Assembly (NCBI RefSeq): GCF_024362695.1
Contig: NC_065419.1
Coordinates: forward strand, 11,594,678-11,658,677
Length of the DNA: 64,000 bases
Direction: 5' to 3'
From: Pectinophora gossypiella
Lineage: Eukaryota > Arthropoda > Insecta > Lepidoptera > Gelechiidae
Shown piece by piece: positions 21,757-31,740 of this stretch; position 1 is the first letter of the stretch; the number at the start of each line of letters is the position of its first letter. A program made the translations under genes and the position numbers. The notes beneath the pieces were generated by a model. That model ran no database searches, was not told where the DNA came from, and saw only the letters and a list, made by a program, of their open reading frames with translations.

Positions 21757-22210
21757 ACAATTTTTTTTTTTTTTTTTGTTTTGGTTTTCCCTCAGAACAA
21801 TAACTAAAGCATAGAAGGAAGGCTAAAATAGCAACAGAACTCTATAATTCTGCTCTACTTTATCTTACGGAACCGGCGTAATGTTAGACAAAGACGCATA
21901 TACAAAAATTGTTTCGTAATTTCGTAGGTTGTCACAAGTTTTTCATTGCCTAGTGTTGGGTTTCACTTTAGTAATATGTCGATAAAATTAAATTTACTTA
22001 CAATTAATGTCGATAAATTTTTTTTACAAGATTTCTTTTTGTAGGATGCAATTATCTTCTTCTTGATGAAAGGAGACTCTGTCTCTGATAGGTAAGTATC
22101 TAACCATTTTTGGATTATATTGTCTGGTTTATATTAGTTTGGAGCTGCAGCTCACATTCAGGAAGGAAAGAAAATAGCCAACTGTTATCGTTTCATCGGT
22201 AAGTATTTTG
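21757..22210 (+). repeat. Left arm of an imperfect inverted duplication around the THAP gene
   Basis: After a poly-T run and gttttggttttccc, the block 21788-21829 (tcagaacaataactaaagca, agaaggaaggctaaaata) is the exact complement of 24258-24299. Further along, similarity is patchy (aggttgtcacaa) and then strong again at the THAP exon-1 copy. Confidence 0.7.
22139..22198 (+). pseudogene. Broken inverted copy of THAP exon 1
   Basis: tggagctgcagctcacattc through gtttcatcg|gtaagta copies 23838-23900 of the THAP gene in the opposite orientation. The reading frame SCSSHSGRKENSQLLSFHR is kept, with one Gln codon missing and the donor intact. The bases matching the start codon and the first zinc-binding Cys are changed, so it cannot by itself start a THAP domain. 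Confidence 0.7.
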
Positions 22211-22222
22211 TAATATTCGAAT

Positions 22223-22330
22223 TTATTTATGATGTCATCCGCCGTGCACTGGTGTCGATCGACGTGCCGTGCAAATTGGAACCGCCGCCGCCGGGTCTAA
22301 GCCGCACAGACGGTAAGAGACCCGATGGGG
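22223..22330 (+). mobile_element. LINE-like ORF remnant
   Basis: In one frame it reads DVIRRALVSIDVPCKLEP, then PPPGLSRTDGKRPDGVTP and a stop. GLSR.DGKRPDG is a block I associate with reverse-transcriptase-type repeats of animals. A cDNA-like 3' end (tgtgcaataaagtatatttg) follows near 22597. Class uncertain. Confidence 0.45.
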
Positions 22331-22899
22331 TCACGCCATAGACATAGAAAAGAGTATGGACTGGAAATACCTACAGAAAAAACGTGCCACTCTGTAAACA
22401 TAAAATGGCGGTCTTTACTAGGGCTACAAGCTGTTTCAATACTAGGATTACCATACTCGTACCTACTAGATATAGCATTATACTTAAAAAAATACGGCAT
22501 ACAAGTATTCATAAGAGAACAGAAAGGGAAAGTAAAAGGTAGGTAGGTGGTGTACTGTATCTTTCGTGCAAAACTTGTAAGTATTGTATGTTGTGTGCAA
22601 TAAAGTATATTTGTATTTGTAAAGGAAGGTTTAGTCAAGATTTATCTAAGTCGCTTACACAAATCTATAACATTCATTACATTCTTTATTGGGCGCAGTT
22701 CGTATCAACCTGGAGTGTTGGAGTAGGAGTAAATAAGAAAAGGAGGTAAAATGAAATATAAATTAGATCGTAAATCTGTTCATTAGCAAGTATTTATTTC
22801 ACACGTTATTAATTATGTACATTATATTTACAATAAATACAAATTTATTAATTTCTAAACAGTGTCAATTTGCTTAGAAACTGTCTTTGTGACACCCTG

Positions 22900-22995
22900 T
22901 CACATTGTTTTTTTTTTTTCATTAAGTCGTTTGATCTTGAGGCGGGACTTGTTCAGCTTTTCTTTTAAATTTTTCATCTCGTCTTCTTGAACTGA
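22900..22995 (-). CDS. Possible C-terminal coiled-coil exon of the THAP gene
   Basis: After acceptor tttcag the frame reads SVQEDEMKNLKEKLNKSRL, then KIKRLNEKKKTM and TGA. Charged coiled coils follow THAP domains in many family members. How it would join exon 2 is unclear, since that exon reaches a stop and shows no good donor. A 40-base piece at 23163-23202 (acceptor gatttcag, donor gtatat) might be a linking exon. Confidence 0.35.
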   Translation of the reverse strand, partial: SVQEDEMKNLKEKLNKSRLKIKRLNEKKKTM

Positions 22996-23383
22996 CTGAA
23001 ATAAAGTTTAATAATAATGTTAAAATAGTATATGTACAAAATAATCTATAAAAATAAAAGTAAAATATATCTGATTTAAGTGCATTGTGCAGCTGGTTGA
23101 ATTATACACTCTATATATGTATATCATGTTAAAAATATAAAAAAAGCAAATTATTTGATATACCTTTTCATGTAAATCCAGTCGACACTTTTGGATTTAA
23201 TATCTGAAATCAAAGATAATAATAATTTACTTATATAAAACGTGTACAACTCATAATTGTTTAGACATAAAACAACTACAGACTTAGTATATATACTAAG
23301 TTTATTAAGTACATAATAATATGTAGTTGAATGATAGATAGTATAAACGTGTTGTGATAACATGATACAAATATCTTATCTAT

Positions 23384-23633
23384 CTATCCAGCAGTGAGAT
23401 GATGCAGGCTAGGCTGAAATTTAAATTTAAACACCATTTCATCTGTCTGATCTATAATGTTCAATGTAGGAATAGCATCGTCTCGAAGACGCCTCCACTT
23501 TGAATTAGGAACACACATAAATGAATCCGCAGTAAAATGTTTCGAGCAAATACGGCTGTACTTATTTGGAATCCAATTTCGTCTATTAATGCGAATTATC
23601 CATTCTTTCTCTTTGTTATCGTCTACAGGAAAT
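23384..23633 (-). CDS. THAP gene exon 2
   Basis: It opens FPVDDNKEKEWIIRINRRNW after acceptor ttttttag and runs to TAG at 23386-23384. The longer ORF starting at 23686 includes intron bases. Confidence 0.75.
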
Positions 23634-23914
23634 CTAAAAATTAAAAGTATCGATAATTTTAGTACATCACTATGGACAATCAACATAACCTCAAATCAAT
23701 TCCGTATTCATCGATGAAACGTATAATATAATGGATATCTCAAATATTTTATGCTACAAATCTATTCAGCAAAACATATTACTTTCCTAAAATTGTTCAG
23801 CAGTTCACATTTCACTAGAAAATTACAAAAAACTTACCGATGAAACGACAGAAGTTGTTGGCTATTTTCTTTTCTTCCTGAATGTGAGCTGCAGCCCCAT
23901 ACCACACAAGACAT
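23384..23914 (-). CDS. THAP-domain zinc-finger protein, 2 exons, 108 aa
   Basis: THAP domains bind DNA through a C2CH zinc site and occur in cellular regulators and in P-element-type transposases. Exon 1 is 23914-23838 and exon 2 is 23633-23384, joined in phase 2 (donor gtaagt, acceptor ttttag). The start MSCVVWGC supplies Cys3 and Cys8. ICSKHF supplies Cys55 and His58 with the usual spacing. Trp37 and Phe59 are in place, and AIPTLN (79-84) matches the AVPTIF box that closes the domain. The frame stops 24 residues later, so this is little more than the domain, unless splicing adds the coiled coil at 22900-22995. An inverted copy of its 5' part and a MITE flank it. It could be a host gene or a remnant of a transposon gene; no transposase domain is seen. 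Confidence 0.75.
23838..23914 (-). CDS. THAP gene exon 1
   Basis: 77 nt coding MSCVVWGCSSHSGRKENSQQ, then LLSFH and two bases of Arg, to donor gtaagt. It is hidden by other frames. The match of CxxxxC plus FHRFP across the splice to the THAP pattern fixes it. Confidence 0.75.
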
Positions 23915-24299
23915 AATGTCACACAGTCGAGACACTCAATTATTTGATATAAATAAAAGTTTCTTTCCATTTATTTGGAAAAATATTGTTAAATTATCAC
24001 TTAAAACAATCTGAACACAAGACACTCGTAAACACAGTTGACGCGACCGTGTCAAATAGTTCGGTAAATATAAGTAAAATCTTCTTATGTATGTTACTAT
24101 GTATTTGGCCGAGTTAAAATGAGTCCAATAGGTCCAAATGACATTTCATGTTGTGACAACCTCGGAAAAAATGAAGCAAAGAGCGAATCATTTGTCCTTT
24201 TCTCACTCATAGTTTGTGTCGTAAGCTAGAAGAGAGCCGGTTTATAGTTTCTGAATTCTTATTTTAGCCTTCCTTCTATGCTTTAGTTATTGTTCTGAG

Positions 24300-24684
24300 G
24301 GTTTTCCCCGAAGGGTAAGGCAAAGGGAACTATGCCCATACAGCCATGTCTGACGTATTTTTTTTCATGATGATTAATGAAATGATGAAAGGTGATGATG
24401 ATGAAACCTAAGCCCCCACCCTCGGAGTAGACTCCTACTCCGAACCCCAAACGAATTAACTCAAAAGTCCGCATAAACTTTTGAGTTATGAAGCGGCTTC
24501 CCAGCACGAAGCGAAAATAGGCAGATACACTTTGTTCATTGAATACTCCAATATAATAACACTCGCGAATGTCTTCCGACTAACTTAATGCGATCATTAA
24601 CCACAAAACACCACTTCGTATTAATTATTTAGATTACTCAATGAAGAAAGCAACTGTCCCGTTCCCGTTTCCCGCCGAAAAGCC
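24300..24684 (-). mobile_element. MITE family M1, copy 1
   Basis: A 385-bp element nearly identical to 59442-59825 (opposite orientation). Ends gguttttc-like: ggttttccccgaaggg at one side and the complement of ggcttttcggcggga at the other, an imperfect terminal repeat. It holds two inner palindromes, ggagtagactcctactcc (with one extra base pair of symmetry) and an actcaaaag...cttttgagt hairpin. Non-autonomous, with no ORF of note. Confidence 0.8.
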
Positions 24685-25017
24685 TTGAAATGAACAAATG
24701 AAATCATCAATCAGCTGTCAATGTCAATTAGTGATGTGCCGCGATTGTCAATCGTGGAGTTCTGTCATTATCCATTTTTTTTTGTGGTGTAGGTTTGCCA
24801 ATTTGTCGGGAATTCCCCAAAGTACGGGGAATCTCAAGTAGATTGGGGGAATAATATAATAAAATTTAGGCCGAGGAAATGCGGGGATTTTAAGGACGTT
24901 TATGCAGTAATCGCGAGGATAATACGATTATAAATCTTTTTCATGAATGTAAATATTTCAAAAACTTGTAAATAGGTATGTTAAAAGTTTTTTGACTTAT
25001 TCGTTTCCCGGTTTGAA
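24685..25017. other. Intergenic, nothing recognised
   Basis: AT-rich; no ORF, repeat or promoter sign stands out. Confidence 0.4.
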
Positions 25018-26256
25018 CGTTGTCGAAATCACTTTGTCAGTCTGTCTTTTGTTTGTAGGCTACGAATAAATAATAAGTCAGGAAGAGTAACTATGAACAA
25101 ACGCCGGCGAAATATTGGCCCCACGACATTCTAAAAGATCGTAAATCCATAAAACCAATCAGTAGCGATTCCGTGACGCGCTTCATTGCGACAAGCGCTG
25201 TGATTGGTTATCAACAGCAACCACAATAGAGGTTGGTGCGTGTGTTTCCGGGGTTCTCAAATCAAGGATGTTGTTATGCAATGCATGGATGAGTATAAGT
25301 AAAAAATGGACGAAACTAACGGTGGATTTAATAATTTTTAGTGTTATGTATTTCGGATGAGGCGTGTTGCTGAATTATGTATTCAAGTAGTATTATTATA
25401 TTGCATGTTTTGTGTTTTTAATTAATTGGTATTTAGTAAAAACAACTATTCAATACTTTAATTTTTTACTTGGATGATATATAAATATAATTACAATGTT
25501 ACTTTTTATTTACTGGAATAGGATGGAAGCCGATCATCCTCTCTTCTTTCGTAACGAACTGCTTTTATCCATTTTTGCAGTCGGTTTTCATTTTTGGGGA
25601 AAATAATAAAAGGAAATTTCGACAAGACTAAATAACTGAAAAACTTATATTTTGCTGGAAATTGATAATATTACTTGACTGCATAGTATTACAAATTATA
25701 ATTTACCTATCTGAATATTAAGCTAGGAACTTCTTGAATAATGCGGACCAAAGTACAATGTGTTTACGAGAACAGAAATGTTATATTTACCGATGATAAG
25801 TTATTCCAATTATCTTTTTGCTGCGCTTTTTTCGTTTCCTACACCAACTAACTACACATGACGACATTTTACATAATATTTCACTGTTTTTTCCATAGAA
25901 ATATAGCATAAATCGAGCAATGACATACGTTAGTGACGGCGCGAGGCAGATTGAAGTAGGTGCGAGTAGTCATTTTAAGCCCCGCCCACTCAGTGTACAT
26001 TTTAGTGGCGTCAAATTGTGAGCGTTGTTACTCTTCCTGACTTATTATTTATTCGTAGTTTGTAGGTAACATTGCAGGCCAAATCGCCTGATGACTGAAA
26101 AAGCTTCGGAAGGCACGTTAAGCCATTGATCCAAATTACTAGCCGTAAGACAAACACCTCCACCGACCTGTAGTTGAACAGCGTGTTGAAGTATGCTCCA
26201 TTCTTCCTCCGGTTGTTTGAAAGGAGGCCTATGCTCGGCAGTAAGATTATAAAGGC
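25018..26256 (+). repeat. SINE family B copy split by a DNA transposon
   Basis: 25018-25059 (cgttgtcgaaatcactttgt ... tttgtagg) continues at 26059-26256 (tttgtaggtaacattgcagg, cggaaggcacgttaagccat, acctccaccgacctgtag). The tRNA-like head is missing. Confidence 0.75.
25060..26058. mobile_element. 999-bp TIR element with 8-bp target duplication
   Basis: The terminal inverted repeats are a perfect 32 bp (25060-25091 and 26027-26058) beginning ctacgaataaataataagtc. The target duplication tttgtagg (25052-25059 and 26059-26066) restores the SINE when the element is removed. No transposase ORF is present. An 8-bp duplication fits hAT or P-like movers. It contains CCAAT-rich inner inverted pieces (25150-25220). 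Confidence 0.85.
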
Positions 26257-26647
26257 TATATTCGGTATAGCCAAAAAAACAAAATGAAGAATATTTTAAT
26301 ACATGAAATTGAAACTTTTGTCTTTGAGAGGAATTTGTTGGTAATCAGCAGATTTCCGTTTTTTTATTTGACCCTATATTATATATAACAAAAAAAGATT
26401 TTTCTCCCTAAATTGGTAAATTTGGCTTAAATTATTGGGGATATTAACGAATTGTCTTGGGCAACCCTGGATTGCTGTCACTCAACAATACATTACATTC
26501 TCATTTGATGACAGAAGTTTTTTGACATACTTTTTGTTGCATAATTTTGCAACTGATATCATAAAAATACATTTGGCAAGCAAGTATCTCGCCGGTTGTA
26601 GCGGAACTTGAGACTTGTTCGTAATTACATTTCTTTTGGAGTACAAA
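26257..26647. promoter_or_regulatory. SOD2 upstream region
   Basis: The 390 bases before the SOD2 start hold no other gene. A transcription start within it is expected, but no TATA box or initiator can be fixed. Confidence 0.4.
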
Positions 26648-26679
26648 ATGTTCGCGTCTCAAAGATTCGGCGTTCTTAT
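26648..26679 (+). CDS. Sod2: SOD2 exon 1 (presequence)
   Basis: ATG with context tacaaaatg codes [10 protein letters not shown] and two bases of the next Met codon, to donor gtaagt. It is too short to appear as an ORF; the phase fits exon 2. Confidence 0.85.
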
Positions 26680-29600
26680 GTAAGTAGCCGGCAAATGTAT
26701 TGTACCCGCTGGTCTTCTATTTAGACTTTTGTCTATGCATAATTTAAAATGAAAGTCATAAGGTTAAGTAATATATAAATAAGAATTGTCTGGTTAACTT
26801 GGCCGTTACTGGAACTGAAAGGCTTCAGTCAGCTGCTGCTGTTTTTCTGTGGTACTTGAAGTTTACACTGTAAAAGACATAATCATTCTGCACTCCTTAG
26901 TATATAATGTGATAACAGCAATCATATATTTTTTTTTACGCAATTCAGGCGCACTCTGAGCGGTTCTCGTCAAAAGCACACTCTGCCAGACTTGCCATAT
27001 GATTACGCCGCATTGGAGCCTGTGGTAAGCCGGGACATCATGAACCTGCATCACAGCAAACACCATGCCACATACATCAATAACTTGAATGCGGCTGAGG
27101 AGAAACTAAAGCAGGCGCAGGCTAAAGGTTGCTATGTTACATTTAAGAACATTTACATTCTAGTAAGATTCTGATTAGATAGGTCATAACTATCTTTCGA
27201 TCAATGTGGGACTTTGTACTTAGGTTCCATACTAACAATGAACCCAAATTCTATTCTAACAGAACAAAATAAGAAAAGGGCTCTTATTGTGTTTACTTTA
27301 GTCTTATGAATCAATAACATGGAATAAAAATCATTTGAACAATTCGATGAAAAGCTCTTAAAGAAGTAGCTGTATCTCTGCAGTTTGGGATAGACTAGAA
27401 ACTTCAAATAGATTTCAATATCTTTTAAATCTCCATTTTTTTTAAATATATTCCTGTTAATAATCCATACATAAAATAGACCTTAGAATGACAAGACCCA
27501 AAGTGGGCGTTCTTTGACAATAATTTTACAAATTAATTGACAGCAGCAGACACAAACACACTGCTGGCAATTCTCAGCGCAATTAAGTTTAATGGCGGCG
27601 GACATGTTAACCATGCTATATTCTGGAAAAATATGTCCCCATCTGCGGACCACCACAAGCCCTCCGGTTCTTTAGATTCTGCCGTTAAAAAGTAATGTTT
27701 ATTTTTATTTACTTTGTAAAATTATAGTAATGTAATTTACGACAAATCATTGATTTGATTATTAGTTATTTCATGTTGAATTGTTGGTAATATATTTTTG
27801 TTACTAGTAATTATTAATCAAATATTATAATATTGCAAACATTTAAAGTTTATGGTACTAAGTTTATTTATTAACTAGAATTGTTGAATTGATTTATAAG
27901 ACATTTTTTGCTGTAGGTGCGATCTTATGGGCCAAAGTCCTTTTAAAATTCAAACCCCATTGTTTACTATTGTTGGTACTATTTCTGATATCCTTTGCTC
28001 AGTTTCAAAATTTTTAGGGATACCAGCTGACTCATAATAATTATGTTACAGCCTGTAATTACATACTTTTAAATCTTAACAAATATTGCCATATATTTAA
28101 GGCTTATATAGTACAAATAAAGATATTATTATATTATTATTGTCTGGAAAACTGGGCTGCTGGGTACAAGAGGTTATTATTGAAGCTTATTTCAGAGACA
28201 TTCTTAAGTCTGTTTTGTACTTTTAAATCTTCTTTCCAAGTTTTGTTTACCGATACAATTTGATACTTATAGTTTGTAAAACTCACATTTGCATTATTGT
28301 TTAAATTGAACAGATAAACAACTTCTTTTAACAGGCGACATTCAGACGATTATCAGCCTGGCCCCCGCTCTCAAATTCAATGGGGGTGGCCACATCAACC
28401 ACTCTATTTTCTGGCAGAACCTGTCCCCGAACGGTGGCAAGCCTTCTGCTGAACTCTGCAAAGCTGTCGACAAGTAATTTGCATTCTTCATGGATACAAA
28501 TCCTTACTAACTCGTCTATTTTGGTTTATTTTTCGTTTTGATGATTATCCTGCCTAACTAACCAGCACATTTTGTTTATATTTTGCTTTATGTGATGTGT
28601 CCGCATGTATTGTTTTCTAATAATTAGGAATTCTTGCAGTTCCTTATCTGTTGTCCTCTAAAATATAATATTCTGCCTCGGTAATATTTTCGTTCATTTC
28701 ATCTTTTTTAAACTATATCTCTCTTGAAAACACTTTATCATGACTTTTGTTATCAGAATATTCGCTCTTCACTTGTTTACACTTTTGTTGTGCCGTTTAT
28801 GTATTATAATTATTATTGGTATTAATTTAAGTGTAACTAACCATTATTTAAGATGCTCATGTCCTTTAGTTTCTTTTGCTAAGTAGTCTATTATTTTTAT
28901 TTTATTTTTTTATTAAAGTATGTGCTTTGCTTATATGTTTTTTAAATCTGGTTTTAAAAGGTTTACCTAAAGCTACAAATTTTTTGCACTTCAATTGAAG
29001 ATTTTGGTTACTTATCCTTCCCTGTCTGTTTATAACACATATTTATTCCCCTCACATAATTATTATATTTATTTTAGGATGAAAAAATATAGATGGAGCT
29101 GTACAGATTTTTACCTTTTCCCATTGCTTGGGTACATAATTATTAAAAATATTATAATATTGGTACAGTCATGAGTCATAATGTCCCCACTTTAGGACTC
29201 TGTCGCACTAACATATTTGACATTTAGTGAGACTTATACAGTTCAATTTGTCAAAAAAGTTAATGTGACATGGTACCAAAGTGTATACATATTAATGCTC
29301 ACTGTACCTATATTTTTTCTCTTTATTTTGATCAGAATAATAATGGGTGGAAGATGTGTTGTGCTCATCAAAGGTCATCATTTATACCTACTGAAACAAG
29401 ACAAAAGATCGATATGTTTGTTATTAATGAAATTATAAGATTAAAAATGTAGCCTGGAAAGTTCCTCATTGATTTATTAATATAAAAGATAGAATAAATA
29501 AAATAGCTATAATTAATAATTACATAATAATGATAATCACGGATCAACATTTTAAATAAACAGAATTGAGAACTGTGACATGTATATGTTTATATAAATG

Positions 29601-31201
29601 TTTCAGTGACTTTGGATCATGGGAGAACATGAAGAACCAGCTGGCGGCAGCGTCTGTTGGAGTGCAGGGCTCGGGATGGGGCTGGCTGGGCTACAACAAG
29701 ATAATGAAGAAGTTACAGATCGCCACCTGCCAGAACCAGGACCCGCTGCAGGCTACAACTGGTAAGATATGATGAATATAAAGTGAAGAATCAGTTGGTG
29801 GCGTCTGAGGGCGTGCAGGGCTCGGGGTGAGGCTAGTTGGGCTACAACAAGACGATGAAGAAGCTGCAGATTGCCACTTACCAGAACATAAGTTACCAAA
29901 ACTGGCAAGATCTGATGAACAGAACACCAACCAGCCTCCGCAGCATGCTGCACGCATGTCACGCGAGTTGCGTTATATAAACCAATGTTATTGGCTAGGC
30001 GCTAAAGTAAAGCGATTCTATTGGTTTAAATATCGCGTCACGCGCGTTATGTTGTTGCCTTAATAATAATACGGCTGCAGCTGGCGGTAGCCCCTGTGGG
30101 CCTGCAAGGCTCGGGATGGCGCTGGCTTGCACTGCAGGCTACTACTTCTAGTCAGAATACATGAAGGTTTGTTGTGGATATACCACCGATCCGCACGAAA
30201 TGCTTCCCCTTCTTTTCAAAGAGACAAAACCGCCTTCGCCTTCTTTTCAAAAGACAAAGTGTGTTATTAGTTTACGGAGAAATTTTTCTAGCTCAGTCGA
30301 TGCTATTAAATACAAAGGCACGGTACCATTTGAATCATTAAGCTCAGTAAATTGACGTATTTATAACTTGATGTGAATGTTTATGATTACTATACATGAT
30401 TAGTAATGATTACATTACTTGGACATGAAATACACAGTTGAGATTATTCAGTACATTAATGCCCAGTTACTCGTAACAGATGATGATCTGTTAACTGGGC
30501 ATTAATGTAAATGCTCATTTAGTTAGTAATTTTGTATTACCAAATGCACTTATTCCGTTATGGGATCGTCCATTAATTATGTGAAGATCAAATGTGATGA
30601 GGGAGTTCAGAAAAAAAATACATCACAAGGGGGTTAAAAAGTTGCTAAAAAACCTCATATGATTAATGGACTGCTACTATCCTTAAGAACATAACATAAG
30701 CTCACGACTATATCCCAATTGGGGTAGTCATAGGTACATCCATCGCAAGATGAACTAAGGGTGGTATTAATAAACTAGTCTCACCTTCGAGACTACCCTC
30801 AAGATCATCTAGTCTCAGCTGAGATTAGTTTATTTATTTCACCCTAAGCTCAGCTTCGAGACTGCCCTCAAGATCATGTCAATGTGACAGTTCTCATATA
30901 AAAACAGGGACTTAAGCCTGTTCTTGAGGACAGTCTCAGCTGAGAGTAGTTTATTAATACCGCCCTAAGTACCTACACCTCACAGAGTTATCCTTTTATA
31001 GGATGGTTTTTGAAAGTGTGAGGTCTATTAACTATGACTGTTCTTCACATTCCAGGTCTGATTCCCCTGTTCGGCATTGACGTGTGGGAGCACGCTTATT
31101 ACCTACAGTACAAGAACGTGCGCGCAGACTATGTCAAAGCCATATTCGATGTTGCCAACTGGCAAGACGTCTCGAGCAGATACGAAAACGCCCTGAAGTG
31201 A
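26648..31201 (+). CDS. Sod2: Mitochondrial manganese superoxide dismutase (5 exons)
   Basis: SOD2 turns superoxide into oxygen and hydrogen peroxide in the mitochondrial matrix. Exons 26648-26679, 26949-27127, 28335-28473, 29607-29761 and 31056-31201 (32, 179, 139, 155 and 146 nt) join in phase to 216 aa plus TGA. Residues 1-20 ([20 protein letters not shown]) form a basic, Arg- and Ser-rich mitochondrial presequence. Mature [16 protein letters not shown] follows. Metal ligands by alignment to the known family are His45 (LHHSKHH), His93 ([11 protein letters not shown]), Asp177 and His181 (DVWEHAYY); the gate Tyr is Tyr53. Length equals the family norm. Poly(A) signals lie at 31319 and 31333. 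A diverged second version of exon 3 lies in intron 2 and damaged copies of exon 4 lie in intron 4. Confidence 0.95.
26949..27127 (+). CDS. Sod2: SOD2 exon 2
   Basis: The acceptor is caattcag. The exon codes [20 protein letters not shown], then [18 protein letters not shown], then [17 protein letters not shown], and ends in phase 1 at donor gttgct. It carries the first metal His and the gate Tyr. Confidence 0.92.
27547..27691 (+). CDS. Alternative (duplicated) SOD2 exon 3
   Basis: In the phase set by exon 2 it reads [48 protein letters not shown] and leaves in the phase needed by exon 4 (AA|gtaatg; the regular exon ends AA|gtaatt). The metal His and the GGGH.NH.IFW.N.SP core are kept, while many third positions differ from exon 3. 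It is two codons longer, in the loop after SP. The acceptor is cagcag (start at 27544 also possible, adding one Ala) with a modest pyrimidine tract. 145 and 139 nt are both one more than a multiple of three, so using both exons would break the frame. It may be a live mutually exclusive exon or a preserved relic. Confidence 0.7.
28335..28473 (+). CDS. Sod2: SOD2 exon 3 (regular)
   Basis: The acceptor is cttttaacag. The exon codes [46 protein letters not shown] and two bases of Asn, to donor gtaatt. It holds the second metal His. Confidence 0.92.
29166..29290. repeat. Repeat R3, copy 2 (in SOD2 intron 3)
   Basis: The reverse complement of 14817-14945: ctttaggactctgtcgcact, agtgagacttatacagttca, aagttaatgtgacatggtac. 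Confidence 0.6.
29298..29452. repeat. Degenerate repeat shared with 48757-48900
   Basis: ctctttattttgatcagaat, ataatgggtggaaga and cgatatgtttgttattaatg have aligned partners at 48765 onward. Neither copy has a clear intact ORF here. Confidence 0.45.
29607..29761 (+). CDS. Sod2: SOD2 exon 4
   Basis: The acceptor is atgtttcag. The exon codes [51 protein letters not shown], to donor gtaaga in phase 1. Confidence 0.92.
29768..29885 (+). pseudogene. Decayed copy of SOD2 exon 4, first
   Basis: gatgaatataaagtgaagaa..., cagttggtggcgtctgaggg, gcagggctcggggtgaggct, gggctacaacaagacgatga, gaagctgcagattgccactt: the exon 4 order is kept ([25 protein letters not shown]), but with in-frame stops (tga, tag) replacing the WGW part. 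It starts about 10 bases after the exon 4 donor. Confidence 0.75.
29955..30062. repeat. Short TIR element with CCAAT-type ends
   Basis: catgtcacgcgagttgcgtt...ataaaccaat and, inverted, attggtttaaatatcgcgtc acgcgcgttatg (two parts) form an imperfect terminal repeat of about 32 bp around 45 bases. It lies between the two decayed exon-4 copies. Confidence 0.6.
30073..30152 (+). pseudogene. Decayed copy of SOD2 exon 4, second
   Basis: ctgcagctggcggtagcccc, gtgggcctgcaaggctcggg, atggcgctggct and gcaggctactactt parallel exon 4 ([16 protein letters not shown]...QATT), with an internal loss of about 50 bases. Confidence 0.6.
30165..30215 (+). mobile_element. LINE 3' ORF trace
   Basis: gttgtggatataccaccgat ([10 protein letters not shown]) matches the LINE C-terminal piece at 34670. 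The next 140 bases (30216-30356) read [20 protein letters not shown] in one frame, which I cannot assign. Confidence 0.45.
30688..31010 (-). repeat. SINE family D, 3' part, split by a MITE
   Basis: 30688-30759 (agctcacgactatatcccaa, catcgcaagatgaactaag) continues at 30965 (ctaagtacctacacctcaca). The insert is the MITE at 30760-30964. In SOD2 intron 4. Confidence 0.7.
30760..30964. mobile_element. MITE family M2, copy 1
   Basis: Terminal inverted repeat ggtggtattaataaactagt / complement of agtttattaataccgcc, with inner hairpins around tcagctgaga and gccctcaagatcat. CTAAG stands on both sides and may be a 5-bp duplication or part of the repeat ends. A second copy is at 39979-40112. Confidence 0.75.
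31056..31201 (+). CDS. Sod2: SOD2 exon 5 (terminal)
   Basis: The acceptor is cacattccag. The exon codes [48 protein letters not shown], stop TGA at 31199-31201. It holds the Asp and third His ligands and would be missed by ORF calling because of its short length. Confidence 0.93.
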
Positions 31202-31318
31202 ACAAATTCCCAATGAATACTCAGCATTTAAAAAATCTTTAGTTGTAAAAGCTTTAAATCACGATCACATAGTGTCCATGATAGAATGGGATGATACTTT
31301 AAGTTTATAAAGGTACCT

Positions 31319-31338
31319 AATAAATAATATACAATAAA
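31319..31338 (+). terminator. SOD2 poly(A) signals
   Basis: AATAAA at 31319-31324 and again at 31333-31338, about 120-130 bases after the stop. Confidence 0.65.
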
Positions 31339-31740
31339 ATTGCGTTTTATTGGGTAGAAATATAATTTAATTATGATTATGTTTATGATTGTATTGTATA
31401 TTATTGTCAACATTGACAAATTGTATTAATTATAGTCAATAAGAAATAGGTGTTGCACACAAGAGAAACATCAACCATGTTGACAAAAAGTAGGAAAGCT
31501 TATATAAGGGGATTTAATATCGTACCCCCCTCCGATAGTTAGAGGGGGCCTATGGGACGTAATAGGCTATTATATGTTATGGCGGTGTGGCGTATTTATG
31601 TTACCTGAACAGGCCTCTATATCATGACTATATCCAATGGAGAAGTTGAGCAGGAAAACAGAAATGTATGAACATAGTCCATCTAAAAATATAAAAGTAT
31701 TTTTAAACATTACAAATCAATAACGAAACGTGACACTGAT

